Shown here: piece after piece, positions 46,701-58,300 of the stretch
How the letters are laid out: each line of letters opens with the position of its first letter
Numbering within the stretch: the stretch's first letter is position 1
Origin: Closterium sp. NIES-65
Taxonomy: Eukaryota > Streptophyta > Zygnematophyceae > Desmidiales > Closteriaceae
Length of the DNA: 64,000 bases
Reading direction: 5' to 3'
Assembly: GCA_948144175.1 (NCBI GenBank)
Contig: CANXME010000395.1
Location: 39,169 to 103,168 of the forward strand
The notes under the pieces: model-generated
What the model saw: only the letters and a program-made list of their open reading frames with translations
Database searches by the model: none
What the model was told of the DNA's origin: nothing
Program-made: the position numbers and the translations under genes

Positions 46701-49700
46701 GGGGTGATGGGGGTGATGGGGGTGATGGGGGTGATGGGGGTGATGGGGGTGATGGGGATGATGGGGGTGATGGGGGTGATGGGGGTGATGGGGGTGATGG
46801 GGGTGATGGGGGTGATGGGGGTGATGGGGGTGATGGGGGTGATGGGGGTGATGGGGGTGATGGGGGTGATGGGGGTGATGGGGGTGCAGGGACTGGAGGT
46901 GGCGGGACTGGAGGGTGTAGAACGCAAGGGTTGTCATGGAAGTGCTGGTGGAGTGAAAAGGGACGTGCCATGTGGGGGGCTACACATACGGTGAGCTGGA
47001 AACTCCCATAGATGGGTACGTGCGGCTGGGCACTGTGCAGGCTCGTACCGGATCTCGTGGCTCATGTTGGCGAGGAATTCTGTCTTGGCCCGCCCTGCCT
47101 CCTCCAACTCCTCCTTTGACCTCTTCAGATCCTGCACACACGCTCGCACGCAGGGAGAGAGGGGGGAGCGGGGAGACGAAGGAGGGATGGTGTGAAGCAG
47201 AAGCAGCGTGGCTAACAAGCAAGCCAGGTGGATGCTCATTGCTCGTGCCCCTTGGCTCCAGCTGCCAACACATTCCCTCTCCCCTTTTCTTTTCACTGCC
47301 TGCATCTGCATGGTGCGTCTAGCCACCTCGCCCTCCAGCAACAGATTAAGCTGCCTCAGCCCCTCACGCTCAGCTTCACAGTTGCCTCCACCTCAAATCC
47401 TCCCCTCCCCCCTCCATCCCGTCCTCCCTCACCCCATTCTCACCTCATTCACTGCCTGCATCTGCTCGGTCCGTCTCGCCACCTCGCCCTCCAGCGACAG
47501 GTTCAGCTGCCTCAGCCCCTCTCGCAGCCGTCTCGGGTCCCTCACAGCAGCCGCCAGCAGCACAGCGCCCAAGCTCAGCACCACCACCAGCACCTGCACC
47601 ACTGTCCCTCTCGCCCTCTCCCTCACTCACCTCATTGACTGCCTGCATCTGCTCGGTTCGTCTCGCCACCTCCCCTTCTAGAGAAAGGTTGAGCTGCCTC
47701 AGCCCCTCTCGCAGGCGCCTGGTGTCTCTCACAGCGGCCGCCAGCAGCACAGCGCCCAAGCTCAGCACCAGCACCAGCACCTGCACCTGCAGCACCGTCC
47801 CACTCGCCGTGTCCCTCACCAACGGCCCGCGCCCCTGCGCCGTGCAGAAGCACACAATGAGGACGACTATAACGAGTACGAGCCCCGAGCCCTTGCGGTG
47901 GAAGCGAATGCACGCCCAGAGGACCCCCGGGAAGAGAAGGTAGGGGAGGGCGGCAGTGGCAGTAGTGGCGGCAGGGACAGCAGTGGTGGTGGTGGAGAAA
48001 GTAGTGGGGGCTGCAGGGGTGGAGAAGATGAGACCAGCCGTGGCAGCGTTGAGCAGAAGCAGAAAGATGAACTCCCAGAAGCGCAGGGAGGCAAGGGTTT
48101 TGCAGATGCTGACCACCAGGGGGTTTTTCAGGAGTTTTTGCAGGTGGTAATGGATGGGGCGGTGGAGGGATAAATAGTTGGGGTTGGAGTGGGGGGGGTG
48201 GGAGGGGATGTGGGAAGGGAAAGGCAGAGTGCGGAAGGAGGGGGGGGTGTGGAGCCTTGCGCTGCTGCCTACCGTATCTCCCACCGACTCCAAGTCTGCC
48301 TCGCTCCCCACACCCTCTCTCCCCCCACCTACACCTGTCATCAGGCTTACGCGCCGTCGCCCGTGCTGCTCGCCCAGGGGCGGCTGGAGACGTGTGGAAG
48401 AAGCAAAGACGGAATTTGCTTCGGACCGAGGCGATTCAACAGCGCCCAGTTCCTCCTCCTCTTCCTGCCCCTCCTCCCGCTCCTGTCCCTGCTTCCCCTC
48501 CTGCCCCTCTTTCCCCTCCTTTCCCTCCTGGCTGGGCTGCCGGGCGCAGCAGCACAGGCAGGAGGCGGTGATCTGCAGGAGCAGCGGCACTGTCAGCATG
48601 ATCCCCGTGAACGTCCCTAGCGTTCTTAGCCCTGCCGCCACTGCCACGCTGTCACCCGCCAGGTCAGCATCCCATGCGCTGACTACGACCGCGACGACCC
48701 CTTCGAAGAGCAGAGAGACCAGGAAGGAGAAGAGTGCGAAGAGGAAGATGTCTTTGACTCGGTCTAGAGGGGTGAGGTCGTGCGGGCGTAGGCGGTGCAG
48801 CACGCGTGTGAGGAAGAAGGAGAGGCAGAGCACGGAGGCTGTGAGGAAGGCAGCGATTGTGAGGGATGCGAGGGCGATCTGCAGGGTGGAGAGGTGTTCA
48901 GCGAGGTGCCATGCGGCCCCGGTGTACACGAGGAGTGCACCGCCCAGGAATATGCCCGGCCATGTGCCCATGCCGAACACCTAATAGCGAGGGGTGAGGG
49001 GGAGGAAGAGGAAGGATTGGCTCGTGGGGGAAAAGGAAACGGGATTTGAAACACCAGGAGCATGCTTGGGATAGGGTTTCAAGACGTAGGGCTGCCGGGT
49101 GGGATGGGGCTGCAAAAAGAATTAGGCGAGAAGATGCAAACATAGGGTTGAAGGAATAGGGCAAGGCTCACGAGCACGGCGTAGAGCGCAAGGCCAGAGG
49201 TGGGCCAGACGGGGCAGGGCACGAGCAGCGCGTCCCCGATCTTGCCCAGCCACGCCATGCCCAGCGACGCGCCGTACAGCACCAGCGCCACCACCAGCAG
49301 CAGCAGCGCGCGCCAGTACCACCACAGCCGCCGCGCGTCCACGCAGAAGGGCCACAGCGGCCGATCGCCCCCGTGCACGAAACACGCTATGATGGCCGCG
49401 GAGGAGCATGTGGAGGGTGGGTCTGAGGTGCACGAGGGGTCTGTGGTGTCGGAGTCGGAATGGCTTAGCTCGACGTCGTCCTCCCCTGAACTGCTCCCTT
49501 CGTCATCACTTGACGAACGCTCTTCGTGATCGCCTCGTTCTCTACTCGCCCCGAGAGTCTCCACATCGGCCTCCTGTCTCCTCTCGCGACCCGTCTCTCT
49601 GTTTCCCTCGGTAACCTCCTCCCTCCCCCGTGGATCATCTGAGCCTGCCCTCGCTGCTGCTGAAAGCGCGTCAATCCCAAGGCTGCCTGTATCGCCGACG

Positions 49701-49975
49701 CCTGCTACCGCGCCGGACCGATCCCCCGCGGGTATTTCCGCGCTTGCGCCCTGCGCCTCGCGCGGTTCCCCCTGCTCCAGGTCCCAGTCTTCCGCGCGGA
49801 ACGAGGCTAGCACGGGGAGGCCAGACAGTTCGCCTTGGCTTACCCGCGCAAGGTCCGCCTGCGGAGATTGGTCGATACTGATAACGGCCGCTTCGGTGAT
49901 GCCACGTGGCAAGAGCCGTTCGTCCGGATAAGGAGCCTTGATTGGTGGGTGCAGCAGAAGCTGCGGCGACTCCAT
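35290..49975 (-). CDS. Giant MASE1 hybrid histidine kinase with receiver domain
   Basis: Sensor kinase for a His-Asp phosphorelay. Exons: 49975-49172, 48980-47631, 47131-47049, 46176-45864, 45468-45360, 44841-41697, 41361-35700, 35553-35290; total 11,730 nt, 3,909 residues, phases consistent throughout. Residues 205-690 hold a membrane MASE1 sensor ([52 protein letters not shown]), with an acidic linker inside it. A coiled coil ([15 protein letters not shown]) leads to the H box [18 protein letters not shown] (His about 743), N box VGNAIKFT (about 887), G1 DTGIGI (about 1895), F box FVQAD and G2 GGIGLGLSI. About 1,000 low-complexity residues separate the N and G1 boxes. About 1,800 more precede the receiver (LLAEDN, phospho-Asp about 3820 in [19 protein letters not shown]). 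Extra introns within the low-complexity exons cannot be excluded. Confidence 0.9.
36979..37378 (-). repeat. 33-bp coding tandem repeat, 12 units, in the histidine kinase linker
   Basis: Twelve almost identical 33-bp units, spaced exactly 33 bp, encode [11 protein letters not shown] repeated in frame between the ATPase and receiver domains. Only one or two base changes were seen across the array, so it is recent or kept uniform by recombination. Confidence 0.95.
37702..37748 (-). repeat. CTG/CAG microsatellite encoding polyglutamine
   Basis: About 16 uninterrupted CTG units on the plus strand give a polyQ run in the histidine kinase linker. Shorter CAG/CTG tracts occur nearby and in the adjacent kinase gene (32430-32700, 34075-34165). 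Confidence 0.92.
41577..41660 (-). repeat. Duplicate of the exon 6 donor side of the histidine kinase
   Basis: Repeats 41697-41780 (G2-box codons for [17 protein letters not shown] and the GTGAGT donor) within the next intron. The copy reads YTRDCGG, so the two are close but not identical. Confidence 0.88.
44866..45172 (-). repeat. 15-bp satellite in histidine kinase intron 5, next to the exon 6 acceptor
   Basis: Around 17 units of a 15-bp repeat (ATGGCACGGCATCAC on the coding strand) fill most of the intron between 45360 and 44841, followed by shorter CATGC repeats. The array runs to within about 20 bases of the acceptor GGCAG at 44844-44842, which therefore has no C/T tract. The repeat would encode MARHH if read through; a model that starts there is an artefact. 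Confidence 0.92.
45570..45830 (-). repeat. Donor-side duplicate and CAGT-type repeats in histidine kinase intron 4
   Basis: Bases 45570-45628 are a decayed copy of the end of exon 4 (compare 45910-45975, region [12 protein letters not shown]). Bases 45663-45825 are degenerate repeats of CAGT and CCGT tetramers. Confidence 0.8.
46425..46885 (+). repeat. 9-bp G-rich minisatellite (TGATGGGGG)n in histidine kinase intron 3
   Basis: Roughly 45-50 units of a 9-bp repeat with runs of four to seven G on the plus strand, i.e. C-rich in the transcript. Minor variants (TGAGGGGGG, TGATGGGGA) occur. Confidence 0.95.
47300..47600 (-). repeat. Two extra copies of the exon 2 donor side of the histidine kinase
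   Basis: The functional end of exon 2 (47631-47800, codons for [21 protein letters not shown]) is followed in the intron by a good copy at about 47447-47600, with its own GTGAGA donor, and a shorter, decayed copy at about 47300-47350 ([15 protein letters not shown]). Confidence 0.88.
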
Positions 49976-50723
49976 GCTGTTGGCTTCTGTCACGGCACCA
50001 AACAGCGGTTGCTGCTACTAGCACGAGTACTAGCAGCTCTCAGCAGGCGTGCTGATGCTGATACAAAGACATAATAGAACAACCGTGCAGTCGTAGTCCA
50101 TGGCGGCTCGTCAAAAAAAGGCCTGCTTTCTCAAACAGATGGGTTACTTTCTAACAACCTGCACTTCAATCGAAAACGCCGAAATGGTGACGTGAAGAAC
50201 AAAACTATCCCTACGTCGTACCTCTTATGTCAATAAGACTGTCAGCTAACTCCCTCGGACCTCACGGCTCGAAGTGTAAGAATCGAGCCACGCCAGAAAA
50301 CGCCCAACGACTTGTTTCAAGGATTGATCAGTGAAAGGAACCTTGCGTTGAGACTTTCCGCGATCGTTTTCGGCATGTCTGACTACCAGAATCACTACAG
50401 ACACACCCAACAAGAACAGTAGTATCGTACGGAGTGGTGGTGTTTTGTCGAGCAACAGGGGAAAGTGACCGCCCAGATGGTGCTGGTCTTGGGGGTTGGG
50501 GTTGGGTTGGGTGGGGAGGCGGGCACAGGGAACTGTTTTGGCCACAGTATGATGGTCACTGGTTGCTAATCACGGTGTAAGGAGCCCTCAACTCAATAGT
50601 GGAGTCAATACTGGTGTACTAAACAAAGTTTAAGGAGAAAAGCCAGTCACTACCTGTAAGAACAGTATATAGTCCATTAGACTAATTACGTTATTTTCTG
50701 CAAACATGGTCACACAGGAGCTG
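49976..50723. other. Spacer between the histidine kinase start and UMP1
   Basis: About 750 bp. On the minus strand, 50545-50246 is an open frame with one possible membrane helix, but it opens with GTG and has no ATG, so no gene is called. The spacer should include the histidine kinase promoter and UMP1 3' UTR. Confidence 0.45.
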
Positions 50724-51691
50724 CTAGAAGCCAAGCTTGTATTCCATTATCTCATGCAAGTCCAGACGGGGAATTTCCACCTTATCCCCATATCCTGCAA
50801 GATCAGAAAGAAACTTTATTAGGAACGTAAACAGAGGTAAAAGTTCACGAAAATGTGATGGCTTACAATGGCTAGATTGTAGCAGTTTGAGGGAATGCAC
50901 TAGGGGCCACTTACCAACCACATCTTCCACTGCGAGCTCATCAAGAGTACCCATCATTGAATGCAGGCCCAGGTGGGATGATGGCAGACCGGGCAACCTC
51001 TTGAATCTGAAAACGCATAAGCGGAAAACACATGAATCAGTGCAGATTTCGCCATCACCATGCCGCCAGCGAAGAGACACAAGCAGCAGCAGCCTCAATG
51101 ATTCATGTCCAGGACGGAATATTTGGACATTGATCAGCCTTACTTGGAAAGTATTTGCCGCTCCATGTGCAGCTGAGCAGGGAAAGCGGAACCGTAGACC
51201 CTACCCAAGTTCATGTCAACAGTTCCCTCCTGCTCCTTCCTTCTCTGAAAACAGAAACTCAGAGACAATAAGACCGAAAAACGTCAGGGGGCTATCAATA
51301 CCTATTCATTCGTTGCGCAAGGATCATTTCTCGGCCTATAGGTGTTATGGCCAGAGATTCGCGAAAAAGGTAGTCGAACTAGCAAGCCATAAGGTGACGA
51401 CTGCTACAAAACAATATCTCTTGTACACAGATGATTCGTATACGTGAAATCTGGTGCGCAAGCGTTTAGGAGTAGCCATATGTGGGTAAACGAACACAGG
51501 GGAGGCGGACAGCGTGAGCGAAGGTCATACCTGGATACCGGTTCGCAGACGTATAAGGATCGGGGAAAAAAGCCATCACCCACCTGTCTCTGAATTCCGT
51601 CTACTGGATGAGCAAAAGTCACTTCGTCGCGAAGCTGATGGAGACCAGATCGCAGAACATCGCGAGGAGCCTCAAGATGCGGAAGGGACAT
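50724..51691 (-). CDS. UMP1: Proteasome maturation factor UMP1/POMP
   Basis: UMP1 is the short chaperone that helps 20S proteasome half-mers dimerise and is then degraded as the first substrate. Exons: 51691-51584, 51244-51144, 51006-50915, 50794-50724; 123 residues, phases consistent. Family marks in order: DVLRSGL, EVTFAHPVDGIQRQ, VYGSAFPAQLHMERQILSK, FKRLPGLPSSHLGLHSMMG, LDELAVEDVVG and the C-terminal MEYKLGF. Usual length is about 140 residues, so the N-terminus from ATG 51691 is slightly short and an upstream exon is possible. The tail where other UMP1s have FEDYLNDP reads VEDVVGYGDK, a small divergence. No duplicated exon edges were seen. Confidence 0.93.
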
Positions 51692-52368
51692 GCTTGGATC
51701 CTGATCGAAATAAGTGACAAAGTATCACAAAAACCGCACGTCAGTTGGCACGTAAGCTATCGACCTAATGGAGCGAGCGCGAAACGGGGACTAGCTACTG
51801 CACAAAAAGCTCCTACCATTGCTTTTTGTGGTTCCTGGAAACCTTTCTGAAGCCAACAATTTCACAGCAACAATCGAGCCTTGAAGCAGCAGAAAGTCGA
51901 TTATCGTCCCCGCTAACAGGTACCTTTCTGATTGAACACATACATACCCTATGTTTCTGTAGTGCATACAGACTGGCATAGGGCATCTTCTTTTTGAATG
52001 ATTGCCTTCACTTACTAACATGTGAAACAAACACACCTTCAAATGGCATCTTCTTTCTTCTTTTTGAATGATTGTCAACTGAATCAGCTTCTGGTTTGCT
52101 TGATTGTGCATTTTCTGATCTAGTGTTTGTTTGGAACCAGGATTTTATCTTATTTCATACAAATTCGACACTAACTCTACAATACATTATATAGAAATAC
52201 ATATATATTAAGCCTAATAATATTACAAAAATATATAAGTTATAGATATAAACTACACCATTTTAGCTTTTGCACCAATCCGAGCAACAAATAACTAAAC
52301 AAAATTGATTCATTGCCTTCAAGTTGCTCAAAGCACAAGCGGGTGGAAACACGGATTGCAGTCGACAT
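51692..52368. other. AT-rich spacer between UMP1 and the ABC transporter
   Basis: Bases 52140-52270 are strongly AT-rich with TATA-like runs, unlike the GC-rich surroundings. This should be the UMP1 promoter and the ABC transporter 3' UTR. Bases 52010-52065 carry a short direct repeat (CATCTTCTTT...GAATGATTG). Confidence 0.5.
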
Positions 52369-55300
52369 TCAGTGGGACGCAGGGGCTTCATTTCGCTTTG
52401 AGTGCAATTCCATGTATGCCCCCTTTCGCTCCATCAGCTGCTCGTGTGTGCCGACCTGAGAGCATGAACCAGCGAAGATGAATATGCCAATGAGCTAAGT
52501 GGGTCGGCTGGACTAATGCACCGGACTTCCCAGTCGGCCGGACAAATCCACTGGACAAATGAAGAAGTGCTCCACTCACCTCGATGATCTTCCCATGAGA
52601 CACAACCACTATTCTATCGGCAGAACGGATGGTGGATAGCCTGGTCATGGGCAACAGGGAGCATGATGTCAGGGATGAAAGTGGGGGGAGAGAGAGAAAG
52701 AGCAGCGAACTTTACGGAACAAGTGGGTAGCATGGGTTGAGGAGCGTGGCTCCATGACAAGCATGCACTGGCTGAGAAGATATCGATGGAGAGGAGAGGA
52801 AAGTTTGCCTGGCTGGCCACAACATACCGGTGTGCAATGACCACTCTGGTTTGCCTTCTGCCCCCACTTGCATGGGAGTCGTCATGAATGACTTGGTTCA
52901 ATGCCATCTGCTCATGCACACACAAAAAAAGCAGATGCATATTTACAGACCAAGGGGCCAGCAGCAATGGTTCATGGAAGCAGCAGCCCGGAGGAATGAA
53001 GGGACGGCAAGGGTTGACGGGACAACAGACCCTTCATTCTCCGAGAATCATTCTCAAATCCAGTGCTCATGCACTCTCCCATCACCCCCTCACCTACACA
53101 TACTTCCCGTTCTCCCACCTATCCTCCCTCCACTCCCTCACTCCCCATCCCCCGCACCTGCACGTAGTGCTCGCTCTCAGCATCCAAAGCACTTGTGGCC
53201 TCATCCAGGAACAGCAGCTTGCTCACTCTTTTTACCCCATAGCACACTTTCCACTCACCCCCACCCCCTCTCCCCACCTCACCTGCACGTAGTGCTCGCT
53301 CTCAGCATCCAGAGCACTCGTGGCTTCATCCAGGAACAGCAGAGTGGGGTCGCGCACTAGAGCCCGGGCAATCGCTATTCTTTGCTTCTGCCCGCCGCTC
53401 AGCCGCGCGTTGTCCACCACCGTGTCATAACCCTCGGGCAGCTCGGAAATGAATTGATGCGCGTTGGCCTGGGTCGCTGCCTGGACAATGTCCTGCCGGG
53501 AGAGTTCCTTGCTGCTTCCGTATGCAATGTTGGATGCCACGTCTCTGCTGAATAGAAGGGGCTCCTGAGGAAGAGCATGCGGAATGGGGAGGGAGGAGGG
53601 CACGAGTGTTGATACTACTCAAGTGTGCATGGTCCAGATGCACATGTGTGGCTGGAGGCTAATCCATCATAAGCCTAAATCATTTGCCATACATACATGA
53701 ATTGTGTGGTGAGAGTGGTGAGTGTGTGGTGAGAGAAGTGAGTGTGTGGGTTTAGATGGATCAGGATGGGTCTGGATGGACAGGGATGATTTTGGATGGG
53801 TGGGGATGGGGCAGGCAGGGAGGCGAGCTCACCTGGCTGACGACCCCAATGTGGCTTCTCAGCCATGCGATGTCAACCTCTGGTAGAGGCACGTCGTCAA
53901 TAAGCACCTGTGAACAGACAGATGGAGGAGTTACAGACAGTATGAATCATGCACAACAGTATCTACCATCAATATACCTCCAACTACAGCCACCCGCATG
54001 TCACTCACCTCCCTTCATCTCACCTGCCCCTCTGTGGGCTCGTAGAGTCGCTGCAGCAGCCTGAGGAGGGTGCTCTTGCCGCTGCCGTTGTGCCCCACCA
54101 GTGCCACCAGCTCGCCTGGCTGGATGGTCAGGCTTATGCCCTCCAACACAAGAGCCTGCAGGGGGCGTGGGGGAGGGAGGGAGGGAGGGAGGGAGGGAGG
54201 GAGGGAGGAAGATAGTTGGCGGGCACACCTCAGGGCAGACTCGATGTTCGAAGCCGGATAGAGAGCAGTTGGTACAAACACGTAGAGCGACTGGTATTCT
54301 CATGTAGAGCAGTTACCTCACAATGGTGCTTTCAGCAAGGCGGGTGGGCGCACCTCAGGGCGGGTGGGGTAGCGGAAGGAGAGATCGCGGAACTCCAGCT
54401 TGCCGCTCAGCGACGGCAGCACTCGGCCTGGAGAGAGACAGGGAGGCAGCAGAGGAGGGATGAGAGCAGGCCTCTGGTAAACAGGGTGATTCACCCTTAT
54501 GAACCTTACTATAAGGCTGGGTTTGACGATGCACCCTTTTTTATCAGAGTGGTCAACATTTTTACCCTTACAAGAAAAAGTGTTTGGTTATACCACACTG
54601 ATATTTCAGAGTTATGTGGTGTAGTGACACTGATGATATTGAGTTAGATCTAACTGAGAATGGTAAGATTACTCGCGGAAAATGCTACCTCGTTCAGATT
54701 AGCCTACTTCAAGTAACGAACTTGAGTCATACACGGAAATTCCTCTACGCAACTCACTACAACACCATCAACTCGACCATTTCGGAATGTTCAGCTACTT
54801 GTAGAAAAACCATATTATGTTTGCACCCTTACTAGAAAGAGTAGTTTTTGTGAGCACCGTTTCAGAAAAAGTGCAAGCGGGGTGTTGGCCTTACGTGAAA
54901 GAGTAGCTCAAAACCTAACCAGAGGCCTGGATGAGAGCATGGGAGGACGGCAGCATGCGGCACGAGTGATTCACACACGAGTGAGAGCCACAATCGCCTT
55001 CAGCCAGCACTCATTAGGCCCTGAGTGAGCAGTCCCACTCATCATCACCTTGACTCCCATGCACGCACGCACACTCATCGTGCCCTTGAGTGACATGCTT
55101 CGGATTTGGCAGGTCGAGCAGTTGGAAGACCTGGTGGCAGGCGCCGATTGAGTCCATGAGAGTGGCCCAGTGGTCGCCCGCGCAAGCCATGCTGCGCACT
55201 CCTATCCCTGTGCACTCGCACTCACCACGACCCTGAGTAGCCAGCTGCTCCGGGTGCGGCAGGTCGAGCAGTTGAAACACGCGGTGGCAGGCGCCGATGG

Positions 55301-58300
55301 AGTCCATGAGGGTGGCCCAGTGCCCGCCTGCACACCACATGTTGTATGCCATCCAGTCTGTGCATGCACACTCACCATGGCCTTGATTGAGCTGCTCTGG
55401 GTGTGGAAGATCCAGCAGCTGAAACACGCGGTGGCAGGCGCCGATGGAGTCCATGAGGGTGGCCCAGTGGCCGCCCGCACACCACATGTTGTATGCCATC
55501 CAGTCCGCGTACATCACAAACTGCGTCACCTGCTCCGCTGATATGCGCCCTGTCGTTAGCGCTCCCCCGGCCATGATCACCACTGCCACCTGCAGGGTGG
55601 GGAGCAGTGGGGGAGTGTGTTGGGACGTGTCAAAACGAGAGTGGCCCAGTCACAGAGCTCGTCAGCGCACCACATGTTGTAGGCCATCCAGTCCGCATAC
55701 ATCACAGACTGCATCACCTGCTCCGCTGATATGCGCCCTGCGATCAGTGCCCCGCCCGCCATTACAACTACTGCCACCTGCAGGGTGAGAAGTGGGATGG
55801 AAGTTCTTGAGCCGACTCAAAAGTCATTACCAGCCATTGCGCAACTAGTGCCACATGCACTGGCACGTAGAATGCATCATCATGGGCCAAGCAACACCGC
55901 GGCCCATGCACCACCATGGGCCATGCACCACCATGGGCCATGCACCACCATGGGCCATGCACCACCATGGGCCATGCACCACCATCAGCATGCACCTGCC
56001 TCAGCATGTACTACCATGGAGGTGTTATAGACAATGTTGTCAGCGCATGTCCACAACCCATTCGCCACACTCCGCCGCAGCCCCACCTCCACCAGCCTCC
56101 GGAGAGGCTCGTCGTACCTGGCAAGGGAAGGCAAGGCAGGGAAATGCAAGGCAAGCACAAACGCATTGTGCATGGAGTTTGGAAAGGATGTTATAGTTCG
56201 TGCACTCCAAGCAGCCAGTGAATAAGAAGAAATGCAACGCATTGGAATGGAAATACAGGAGATGAAGGACCTACGGTTTAGCAAACAGGACAGCCCCCCT
56301 TCCCGCCTGACAGCCCCACTTGCCGCCTGACAGCCCCACTTGCCGCCTGACAGCCCCACTTTCCGCCTGACAGCCCCCCTCCTCTCCTCCTCACCTCTTC
56401 ACCTCCTCGCTCTCTGTGCCAAACGTCCGCACCACTCGAACGAGAGACACCGTCTCCTCTGCAACCTGGAAAGTGGGGTCATTGGTGGTGTGGATGGGTG
56501 TGGACGGGTGTAACTACCATGAGAATTAAGGAAGAAAGTATCATGGGCGATATGAGGTAGGGGCTCACAGATCGGATACAAGCTTGCATCACCCGAATAA
56601 AGCGTCACCCTGATACTGAGTCGTGCAGAAATTGGGTCAGTAGGAGGAGGTGGGCGCACCTCATTGGCTGCTGCCTCATTGTCTTGTAAACACCATGGAG
56701 CTCAGTCGGGAGAAACTGCATGGTGAGACAGGCGGAGAGCAGGGCAGACGAGGAAGCAGGGAAGGCAGAGAGCAGGGAGACGAGAAGCAGGGAAGGCAGA
56801 GAGCAGGGCAGACGAGAAGCAGGAAGGCAGAGAGCAGGGCAGACGAGAAGCAGGAAGGCAGAGAGCAGGGCGACGAGAAGCAGGGAAGGCAGAGAGCAGG
56901 GCAGACGAGAAGCGGGGAAGGCAGAGAGCAGGGCAGATGGAGAGCAGGGAAGCACGGAAGGAAGGCAAGGACTATTGGACCACCAAGGACACTTCGGCTG
57001 GATATCCGGAGAGAAGGAAAACAGCGAGTTGGTTGGGAGGCATGGAGGAGGGGTGGAGGAGGGTGGAGGAAGGGTGGAGAGGAGTGGAGGAGGGGTGGAG
57101 GAGGATGGAGGAGGGGTGAGGAGGAGTGGAGGAAGGGGTGGAAGGAGGAGTGGAGGGAGGGGTGAGGAGGAGTGGAGGAGGGGTTGAGAGGAAGTGGAGG
57201 AGGGGTGAGGAGGAGTGGAGGAGGGGTGTGGAGGGAGGAGGGGGGAGAGAGTGTGAGGAGGAGTGGAGGAGGGTGGAGGAGATGAGTTGGAGAGGAGTGG
57301 AGGAGGGGTGGAGGAGGAGTGGAGGAGGGGTGGAGGAGGAGTGGAGGAGGGGTGGAGGAGGGGTGGAGGAGGAGACCACGAGCGAAAGAGAGGGGGTAAC
57401 AACACATGAGGTAAGGCCACAGAGGGCAGCATGGAGGAGTGCGGAAGCTAAAGAGATTCAAAGAGTGGAGAGCAGAACAGGAAATGTTGGCAGCGGAGTG
57501 CAGCATGAGCCTGTCCGTCACACGTATGTGCCATTACACCACGAGAAGGTACCACATGACGCCACAGAGGGCAGCTGTAGAGAGCACAGTAAGAGCTATT
57601 GGGGACGGGAACCGCATGTGACTGTCAGTCACACGCACTTTCCGTAGACCACGAGCAGATACCACATGATGCCACAGAGGGCAGCTGTAGAGAGCCAAGT
57701 ATGAGCTATTGAGCACGAGAACTGCATATGCCTGTCTGTCTCACATACTCGCCATAGACGATGAGAAAGTACCACATGATGCCACAGAGGCCAGCTGTCA
57801 TAAAGGGCCAATCTGCCAGCTCAAGCGAAGCAGGAACACAAAACGGTCCTATGGCCTGCACACACACGTGTTGTGGCAGATAAGGTTGGGGAATGGTGGA
57901 TGGGGGATGTGAATGGGGAATGGGCAAACATGACAACAGTGGAAGGGGTATAAGGGCACATAAGGGACAGGACAGAGACGTCCTTAAAGCCAATGCTTGG
58001 CCATGCTGGGGTGGGGTTTGGGAAAAGGCATGGTAAGGAATGAGGGCATGCGGTGGCATGAGAAATGCAACAGGCATAAAAACGGTGGGTTTGTGAGGGG
58101 GTTCCCAGCATACCCACCACGTTCCTCCCATTCACCACCCCCCTCCTTCATTCAACCACCCCCTCCCTCATTCACCACCCCATCCCTCCCCTTCCCAACA
58201 CCCACCAGCAGCGAGTGCCGTAGCCACGATGTTGAGATCGCTGCCCATCGTGTATCCCGCAGCCTGGGCAGTCGGAGCCGAGGCGGGATGTGAGGTCGCC

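Noticed and set aside
46304..46971. [12 protein letters not shown] repeat proteins on the minus strand
   Set aside because: All three frames of the 9-bp minisatellite are open; it lies in an intron of the histidine kinase.
48180..48290. An additional intron inside histidine kinase exon 2
   Set aside because: The C-rich stretch looks intron-like, but the only obvious acceptor does not keep phase with the available donor, whereas reading through stays open; left as exon.
50246..50545. 99-residue minus-strand frame with one membrane helix
   Set aside because: It opens with GTG and contains no ATG, has no family resemblance, and sits in the spacer between two well-defined genes.
56605..57520. 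Long Pro/Ser/Leu-rich minus-strand frames of 275-281 residues
   Set aside because: They are the complement of the purine minisatellite and cross ABCB splice sites.
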